NCBI GenBank assembly: GCA_945872365.1
Contig: CAMBZJ010000028.1
Span: forward strand, 1 to 39,316
Direction of reading: 5' to 3'
Origin: Klebsiella pneumoniae
GTDB taxonomy: Bacteria > Desulfobacterota > Binatia > UBA12015
Length of the DNA stretch: 39,316 nt
Positions 34,858 to 39,316 of this stretch are shown piece after piece. The notes below the pieces were generated by a model. It was not told the DNA's origin, did no database searches, and saw only the letters and a list, made by a program, of their open reading frames with translations. Every line of letters begins with the position of its first letter. Position 1 is the first letter of the stretch. The position numbers and the translations under genes were made by a program.

Positions 34858-35506
34858 GGCCTGCAACCGGGTTCAGCTGCGCCAAGGGTTGCAGCGCCGC
34901 TGGCAGGGATTCGATCCGGTAGAGGACCGGCGACGCGAAGAAGAGCAGCGTCAGAATCGCGTTCACCAGGTGCATCGTGTCGCGCACGACGAGTTGCAAC
35001 GGCGCCAGCACGAGCCCGATCCCGGCCGCCAGCAATGCTCCCAGCAACATCACAAGCGGCAGCCAGAGAAGTCGGCCCGACGCCGGCAGCAGACCCGCGA
35101 CCGTGAAGATTCCGAGGAAGACGAGGAATCCCGCGGCCTGCAGAACCGCGGAGCCGGCGACCTGCGACAAGACGCACAGGGCCGGCGGGATCGGCATCTT
35201 CTTGAGCAAGGCCGCCTGGTCGACGAGCGCACCCATGCCGCGCACCACGCCCTCCTGGAAAGCCCACCATGGCCAGAGGCCGCAGAAGAGCGTCGCGACG
35301 AATACGCCGCGCGGCGTGTCGCCCGCACCGCCGTAGACGAATCCGAAGATGAGCCCGTAGGAGACGATCTGCAGCAGCGGGTTCAGCAGCGACCAGACCA
35401 GCCCGAAGCGCGAACCGGCAAAGCGCGAGCGCACGTCGCGACGCGCCAGTTCCAGGAGAAGACGAAGGCGCGCCCCGGCCGGCGACGCCCCGGAGTCGAG
35501 GCTCAT
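34712..35506 (-). CDS. wzm: Second Wzm-type ABC-2 polysaccharide exporter permease, 264 aa
   Basis: LLELARRDVRSRFAGSRFGLVWSLLNPLLQIV is the amphipathic entry plus first membrane segment of the family, followed by five more hydrophobic segments. FCGLWPWWAFQEGVVRGMGALVDQAALLKKMPIP and ASPVLYRIESLP align with the first Wzm in the window. The start overlaps the upstream Wzt stop (ATGA). Its 3' end overlaps, antisense, the tail of the open frame of the plus-strand gene, a further sign that the tail is not coding. Confidence 0.92.
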   Translation of the reverse strand: MSLDSGASPAGARLRLLLELARRDVRSRFAGSRFGLVWSLLNPLLQIVSYGLIFGFVYGGAGDTPRGVFVATLFCGLWPWWAFQEGVVRGMGALVDQAALLKKMPIPPALCVLSQVAGSAVLQAAGFLVFLGIFTVAGLLPASGRLLWLPLVMLLGALLAAGIGLVLAPLQLVVRDTMHLVNAILTLLFFASPVLYRIESLPAALQPLAQLNPVAGLIGLYRAVVLGQPLSWLPVAVCVAATLACWTLGLGILRRLGAVLDEYW

Positions 35507-36663
35507 GCGGATTTCACCGCGTCGCCCCAGAAGTGTCGCAAGCGCACCGTTCCGAGTTCACGGCTCGAGCCGACGCAGTCGAATTCCGAGTCTCCCTCGA
35601 GCGCCTGCGGGGCACCGGTCGAGTCGACGAGGCGCACGCGATAGCGCCCGGGCAGCAGGGGAAGTGCTTCGAGATGCACACCCCGGCCCGCGACATCGAG
35701 ACTCGCGACGCACACGCCGTTGGGACGCAGGATCTCGATCCGGCTTCCGTCGGCGGCGGGCGGGTCGAACAGGAGATCGACCGGACGCCCTTCGGCCAGC
35801 CGTGCCCCTTCGCGACCGTCGCTCCTCAACAGGAACCGGTGCCGGGGCTTGGACGCAGAATCCGGGTCGCTCATGCTGCTGCGCGACGGGTTGCCGGCCT
35901 CGGTCTCGTCCGCGGATGGCGGCAGATCGGAGGCTTCCACCGCAGCGCGATAGGCTGCGGTGACCTCCCGCGCGGGCCCCCTGGCGCGCACCCGCCCGGA
36001 ATCGAGCCAGATCGCGTCCCGGCAGAGCTTCTCGATGTGGTAGAGGTTGTGGGAAGCGAGCACGAGCGATCCGCCCGCGGCGAGAAAGTCGCGGACGTGA
36101 TGCGAGCAGCGTCTCTGGAACTCCTCGTCACCCACCGCGAGCACCTCGTCGGCGACCAGGATGTCGCAGGGGATCGCAATGGCCATTGCGTACGCGAGGC
36201 GCACCCGCATCCCCGAAGAGTAGGTACGTACAGGTTCCTGGGCGAATCGGCCGAGGCCAGAGAACTCGAGGATTCCGCGCCAGGCGGTGGCTCTCCGGGC
36301 TGACCCCAGACCGTCGAGACCGAGCAGCATATGCGCGTTGTCGTGACCGCTCAGGTCGTCGAAGAAGCCGGCACCCAGGTCCAAAAGGCTCCGCCGAGAG
36401 CCTCGCACCAGAAGTTTCCCGGAACTCGGACGAGCCACGCCGGCGAGGATCCTGAGCAGAGTGCTCTTGCCGGCACCGTTGCGGCCGATGATGCCAAGGG
36501 AGGCTCCCGGCTCTACCTCGAGGTCCAGGGGTTCGAGCGCAGCAGGTCCTGGAACGTCCCGGAGGGGGGCTGTCGACCCGAACACCAACTCTCGGAGCCC
36601 TGCATCGCGGTAGGTCTTGGTGAGACCTCGCGCCAGCAGGACGGGAGTGGAAGCAGCGTTCAT
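35503..36663 (-). CDS. wzt: Third Wzt-type polysaccharide exporter ATPase, 386 aa, divergent C-terminal domain
   Basis: Walker A GRNGAGKST at 60-68, signature YSSGM at 148-152, Walker B ILVADE at 168-173, switch SHN. Residues ~280-386 form a short, divergent domain (LLRSDGREGARLAEGRPVDLLFD, LEALPLLPGRYRVRLVDS) about 30 residues smaller than in the other two Wzt proteins. It may recognise a different glycan end or none. ATG 36663 follows a G-rich site and sits eleven bases from the T-run of the preceding terminator, so its promoter is unclear; it may be read through. It is coupled to wzm by ATGA. Confidence 0.9.
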   Translation of the reverse strand: MNAASTPVLLARGLTKTYRDAGLRELVFGSTAPLRDVPGPAALEPLDLEVEPGASLGIIGRNGAGKSTLLRILAGVARPSSGKLLVRGSRRSLLDLGAGFFDDLSGHDNAHMLLGLDGLGSARRATAWRGILEFSGLGRFAQEPVRTYSSGMRVRLAYAMAIAIPCDILVADEVLAVGDEEFQRRCSHHVRDFLAAGGSLVLASHNLYHIEKLCRDAIWLDSGRVRARGPAREVTAAYRAAVEASDLPPSADETEAGNPSRSSMSDPDSASKPRHRFLLRSDGREGARLAEGRPVDLLFDPPAADGSRIEILRPNGVCVASLDVAGRGVHLEALPLLPGRYRVRLVDSTGAPQALEGDSEFDCVGSSRELGTVRLRHFWGDAVKSA

Positions 36664-36673
36664 CGCACCCCCC

Positions 36674-36720
36674 AAAAAAATCGAGGGAGGCGACCGGGTT
36701 TCCCCCGATCGCCTCCCTCG
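36674..36720 (-). terminator. Strong rho-independent terminator after the 36746-38257 secreted-protein gene
   Basis: A perfect 12-bp stem (arms 36682-36693 and 36709-36720) can extend inward, and a seven-T run follows on the minus strand (A36674-36680). It starts 26 bases past the stop codon, the same arrangement as at 4101-4137. Confidence 0.95.
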
Positions 36721-36745
36721 GTTCAGTTACGCTTCGAGAGCTGGA

Positions 36746-38257
36746 TCAGCTTCCGATCGCGTAGAAGACCTCGTACGGAGCAGGCACCGCGCCACCGTAC
36801 ACACCCGAGGGCGCGAGGCTCGCGTTGATGTACTCCTGCAGGATCAGGGTCAGGGCCGGGAGGCCCTCGTAGCGCGAGTAGAACGAGCCGAGCAGGTTCA
36901 CGTTCAGGCCGTCCTGACCATGGACCTGGGTCGCGTTCGACGGATCGCGGACCAGGTTGAAGTCAACCCAGCCGGCGAGATGCTCGCGGGGGATCGAGGT
37001 CACGTTGATGATCTCATCCGACACCGCGCTCAGGTTGAGCGAGGTCGGGCTGTCGTTGGCGACGATGTTGACCACCGTTACCTCGCGAGGCAGCACGCAC
37101 ACGCCAGCCGCCGTGCCCGGGGAGAAGATGTCGTCACCCGCCGGGACCGAGTCCTCGAGGCGGTTGTAAGGAACGCAGCCGATCTGCTCGCCACCGAGGC
37201 CGTTCGCCGCGCCCTGGCAGGAGAACGGAGGCTCGGCCACGCCGTTCCAATCCGTGTTGGGCGCATTGCGCGAGCAGGAGTAGTGCTTGGTCGGCAGGGT
37301 GATCACCACACGGGTCGAACCACCCGTGATGCTCTGGATGTCATACTGCGCCATCACCCGGCTCTTCGACAGGATGAAGTTCATCTGGTCGACGCAGTCC
37401 TGGCCGGACTGGCTTTCCGCGACGCAGTTGGTCAGGTCGGGAGAGCCGCTCGAAGGGGTCTGGGTCACTTCCCCGCCACCGGCGACGATGTAACGCGAGA
37501 TCGCCTCGGCGTTGTAGATGTGCGACACGCCAGCCGCGACGCGGATGAGGATGACCTCGGCCGACAGCGCGTTCGACGGGGTGCGGTCGCCGTCGATGAT
37601 GCGGTGCCAGGTGTCTCCCTCGCGGTTCACCTGGCCGTCGATCGGCTCGCAGGGCAGAGCCTCCTCGGCGATGACCTCGAAGTATCCGCGCTGGATGTCC
37701 GCATCGGTCAGGCCCACCGGCTTGGTGAACGTCCGGCCCGAAGCCAGTGCCGGCGAGGTGGTGAAGGTAGCCGCACCGCTCGCCGTGCGGATCGGGTCGT
37801 TCGACACGACGCGCGGCGTGCCGGAACCGGCGGGCAGTTCGATCTTGCCGGTCCAAACCTCGGCGCAGGACAGAGCGACGTCGAAGTCGAGCAACTCGCG
37901 GCTGGTCTTCGACTCGCGGAAACGCACGCGGGCGAGGATGCCGCCACGGGAGTTGTACCCGTCGCTACCCGGGTTGTTGGGGTTGCTGTTCAAAATCTGG
38001 ATGTTGACGTCTTGGGCGTCCGAAGAGCCCGTGCTGCCGTTCTTTACCTGGCGGACGTCAAAGTATGTGCCCCACAGCCACTGGCCGGTCAGGCCAGGAT
38101 TGAGGGTCTGCGTCGCCTCGGTGTTCGCCGTCGAGATGCCGAGCACGTTCGTGTACGGGCTCCCGTCCGAAACGGCCATCGCCGTCGACGCCGACACGGC
38201 GAGCACGCCTGCGGCAGCCAGCGCGGCCAACGCTCCTGATGGTCTCCAACGATTCAT
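36746..38257 (-). CDS. Large secreted protein of unknown function, 503 aa
   Basis: A Sec signal peptide (SGALAALAAAGVLAVSASTAMA) is followed by a beta-rich chain. Near the N terminus it has the stretch RGGILARVRFRESKTSRELLDFDVALSCAEVWTG (~85-118). I recall related 'RVRFRE.K.SRE.LDF' segments in exported hypothetical proteins of proteobacteria, but cannot attach a function. Eight or more cysteines occur in pairs. No anchor or sorting tail is seen. ATG 38257 has GGAGG five bases upstream; ATG 38275, with its own GGAGG, would add six residues. The gene is preceded by an NTF2-like gene and closed by its own strong terminator, repeating the arrangement at 4101-5995. GC content is lower than its neighbours, consistent with high expression. 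Candidate T2SS cargo or surface-layer protein. Confidence 0.82.
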   Translation of the reverse strand: MNRWRPSGALAALAAAGVLAVSASTAMAVSDGSPYTNVLGISTANTEATQTLNPGLTGQWLWGTYFDVRQVKNGSTGSSDAQDVNIQILNSNPNNPGSDGYNSRGGILARVRFRESKTSRELLDFDVALSCAEVWTGKIELPAGSGTPRVVSNDPIRTASGAATFTTSPALASGRTFTKPVGLTDADIQRGYFEVIAEEALPCEPIDGQVNREGDTWHRIIDGDRTPSNALSAEVILIRVAAGVSHIYNAEAISRYIVAGGGEVTQTPSSGSPDLTNCVAESQSGQDCVDQMNFILSKSRVMAQYDIQSITGGSTRVVITLPTKHYSCSRNAPNTDWNGVAEPPFSCQGAANGLGGEQIGCVPYNRLEDSVPAGDDIFSPGTAAGVCVLPREVTVVNIVANDSPTSLNLSAVSDEIINVTSIPREHLAGWVDFNLVRDPSNATQVHGQDGLNVNLLGSFYSRYEGLPALTLILQEYINASLAPSGVYGGAVPAPYEVFYAIGS

Positions 38258-38300
38258 TCCGACCTCCTCTTTCATACTGCCTCCTCTCGGGAAAGCTCGT

Positions 38301-38310
38301 TCAAGCTTGA
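38301..38310. repeat. Perfect 10-bp palindrome in the leader of the large secreted-protein gene
   Basis: TCAAGCTTGA lies about 44 bases before ATG 38257 and is overlapped by a longer inverted repeat with AAGCT at 38293-38297. It could be an operator or mRNA hairpin. The rest of the 224-base gap (38258-38481) shows no terminator or clear promoter. Confidence 0.35.
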
Positions 38311-38481
38311 GATTCGAGGCTTTCGCCAATCCCAAAAACCCGACTTCCTCTTCCGTCGGCTCGCCCCTCGGCACGCCGTCGCACTGCCCTAACTACTCCC
38401 TGACGCCCTCGGTGGCGGGTCCAACGGAACACCACCAGGCCGACGCGACTCCCAGCCTGATACACCGAACCAAGCGGCGCT

Positions 38482-38961
38482 TCAAGCCCCCATGTCGGGC
38501 GGCCAGCGATACCAGCCGCCGTTCTCCTGAACCCACCTTTCCCGCACCACGTTCTTGGTCTCGAGGTCGGTGAGCCCGGGCTTCGCGATCTTGTACGTGA
38601 TCTCCAGATCGACCAGCCCACCCTTATCGTCCAATCCCACGTCCTTGACCGTCGCCTTGGTCCACACGACGATTCCGCCTGAGCGCGCGAAACCCGCCGG
38701 ATCCACCCTGCGGCGGTAGGCCTCGGTCATGTAGGCGTAGGCGCCCATGCTGTCGCCCGCGAGCCGCATGTCCCAGAAGTGCTGTGCCCGCCGGCCAAGC
38801 GCCTTGGCCGACTGCTGATTCAGCGGCCAAATCGCTTCGTACCAAGCGAAACCCAGCGCCAGGAGCGCCAAGCCCGCGACGGCCGCCAGCATGCCCTTAC
38901 GGCTCCGCTTCGAGCCGATCTCGCTCGAAGCCAAAGCTACCGGTACCCGGCCCGTCTCCAC
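38482..38961 (-). CDS. NTF2-like membrane-anchored protein, ~159 aa
   Basis: A basic stretch (GSKRSRKG) and one membrane segment (LAAVAGLALLALGFAWYEAIW) are followed by an NTF2-like domain: AQHFWDMRLAGDSMGAYAYM, VDLEITYKI, ending ERWVQENGGWYRWPPD. It aligns in outline with the lipoprotein at 5471-5995 but has a signal anchor instead of a lipobox. The start is uncertain: GTG 38961 is used because the basic residues should lie inside the cell; TTG 38979 and ATG 38895 are alternatives. It stands directly upstream of the large secreted-protein gene. No active-site residues are evident. Confidence 0.68.
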   Translation of the reverse strand: METGRVPVALASSEIGSKRSRKGMLAAVAGLALLALGFAWYEAIWPLNQQSAKALGRRAQHFWDMRLAGDSMGAYAYMTEAYRRRVDPAGFARSGGIVVWTKATVKDVGLDDKGGLVDLEITYKIAKPGLTDLETKNVVRERWVQENGGWYRWPPDMGA

Positions 38962-39013
38962 GACCCCACCACCAACCAAGGTTGCGTCCCCCGGCCTCAA
39001 CTCAGCCGCGCCC

Positions 39014-39042
39014 GGTATAGCCACGTCGCATGAGCAATGCAA
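39014..39042 (-). promoter_or_regulatory. Candidate sigma-70 promoter for the NTF2-like gene
   Basis: On the minus strand TTGCAT (39042-39037), a 17-base spacer and TATACC (39019-39014) place a start near 39007, about 45 bases before GTG 38961. This also argues against starts upstream of 39000. Confidence 0.4.
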
Positions 39043-39211
39043 TGGCCGAAGCCATATTGCACCCCCCCGGACCCCTAGGGCCCGGCTTGGCGGCTTCTTT
39101 CCCTATGTTCGAGGCGATCAAAATCAAAGCCTTTGCGAGAACGACCGATAGACGCCGGGTGCGTGGCAAATCTTTCACACCCTCGAAGCGCATTGGCGAC
39201 CGAGAACGTCG

Positions 39212-39225
39212 ATTTCTTTAGAAAT
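39212..39225. promoter_or_regulatory. Operator-like AT-rich dyad upstream of the right-edge gene
   Basis: ATTTCTTTAGAAAT is a 6-bp inverted repeat around TT in an otherwise GC-rich divergent gap (38962-39245), 20 bases before ATG 39246. It may be a regulator site or part of a promoter. Nothing else is recognised in this gap. Confidence 0.3.
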
Positions 39226-39245
39226 CCGCGCTAGGCGCCCGTTCC

Positions 39246-39316
39246 ATGGCGGAGGAGGCGCGTTCCGGGCGGTCGCCGTCGAAATGGCAGGTCCGCCTGT
39301 CCGTGGTGCTGCTGCT
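39246..39316 (+). CDS. N-terminal fragment of a possible membrane or exported protein, runs off right edge
   Basis: The frame from ATG 39246 is open to the window end and encodes 23 full codons: polar and basic residues (EEARSGRSPSKWQVR), then a hydrophobic start (LSVVLLL). This looks like a signal peptide or first membrane segment. There is no clear ribosome-binding site (only TAGGCG). It would be divergent from the NTF2-like gene. Too short to name. Confidence 0.35.
   Translation, partial: MAEEARSGRSPSKWQVRLSVVLL

Noticed and set aside
36746-38257. PEP-CTERM or other sorting tail on the large secreted protein
   Set aside because: The C terminus (EVFYAIGS) has no PEP motif, membrane segment or basic tail, and no exosortase gene is in the window.
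38311-38370. Possible riboswitch in the leader of the large secreted-protein gene (GGCGAAAGCC-like element)
   Set aside because: The element is short and does not fit the cyclic-di-GMP or other consensus I can recall; no second conserved box is visible.
39002-39193. 63-residue minus-strand frame upstream of the NTF2-like gene
   Set aside because: No domain or good ribosome-binding site, and a candidate promoter for the NTF2-like gene lies inside it.

Overview
This window is a GC-rich stretch of bacterial chromosome in which nearly every gene lies on the minus strand. Its content is secretory and cell-surface: a type II secretion system (T2SS), ABC polysaccharide exporters of the Wzm/Wzt type, glycosyltransferases, and exported proteins with Thr-Pro linkers. 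A Myxococcus-type Cys-rich repeat, an S1 protease zymogen, the TPTP linkers and the T2SS gene order suggest an uncultured deltaproteobacterial-type lineage (Myxococcota, Desulfobacterota or Binatota-like). That assignment is an impression; no rRNA or other phylogenetic marker is present. No tRNA, rRNA, CRISPR array, insertion sequence, phage gene or att site was recognised.

Read in the direction of minus-strand transcription (right to left), the layout is as follows. (1) Right edge, 38961-36674: an NTF2-like membrane-anchored protein, then a large secreted protein closed by a strong rho-independent terminator. (2) 36663-34712: a Wzt/Wzm pair. One plus-strand gene (33844-34857) converges on it and encodes a secreted Cys-rich protein. 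(3) 33546-27551: a parvulin foldase, a second Wzt without its own Wzm, WecB, an O-antigen polymerase/ligase-like protein and a GT4 glycosyltransferase. (4) 27511-24859: a secreted modular protein with a tandemly duplicated domain and a TPTP linker, then a trypsin-like protease zymogen. (5) 24689-20113: two very large composite glycosyltransferases with overlapping ends. (6) 19972-9734: T2SS genes gspF-G-H-I-J-K-L-M-C-D, mostly with stop/start overlaps, but no gspE. (7) 9702-5471, continuing almost without a gap: a TMTC-like membrane/TPR protein, a third Wzm/Wzt pair and a second NTF2-like lipoprotein. (8) 5188-4100: another secreted protein closed by a terminator. (9) 4054-1: a BNR/Asp-box lipoprotein, a GT-C family (PMT/ArnT-like) membrane protein and the N-terminal half of a FabH-like ketoacyl synthase cut by the window edge. 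A second plus-strand gene may begin at 39246 and run off the right edge.

Inferred joint function: WecB supplies an amino sugar; the GT4/GT2 and GT-C enzymes and the polymerase/ligase build glycans; three Wzt and two Wzm proteins export polysaccharide across the inner membrane. The T2SS carries folded exoproteins across the outer membrane, and the exported proteins here (protease, modular TPTP protein, Cys-rich protein, the two terminator-closed secreted proteins) are candidate cargo. The most notable pattern is that an 'NTF2-like protein, then secreted protein, then rho-independent terminator' pair occurs twice, each copy next to a Wzm/Wzt pair and at opposite ends of the cluster.
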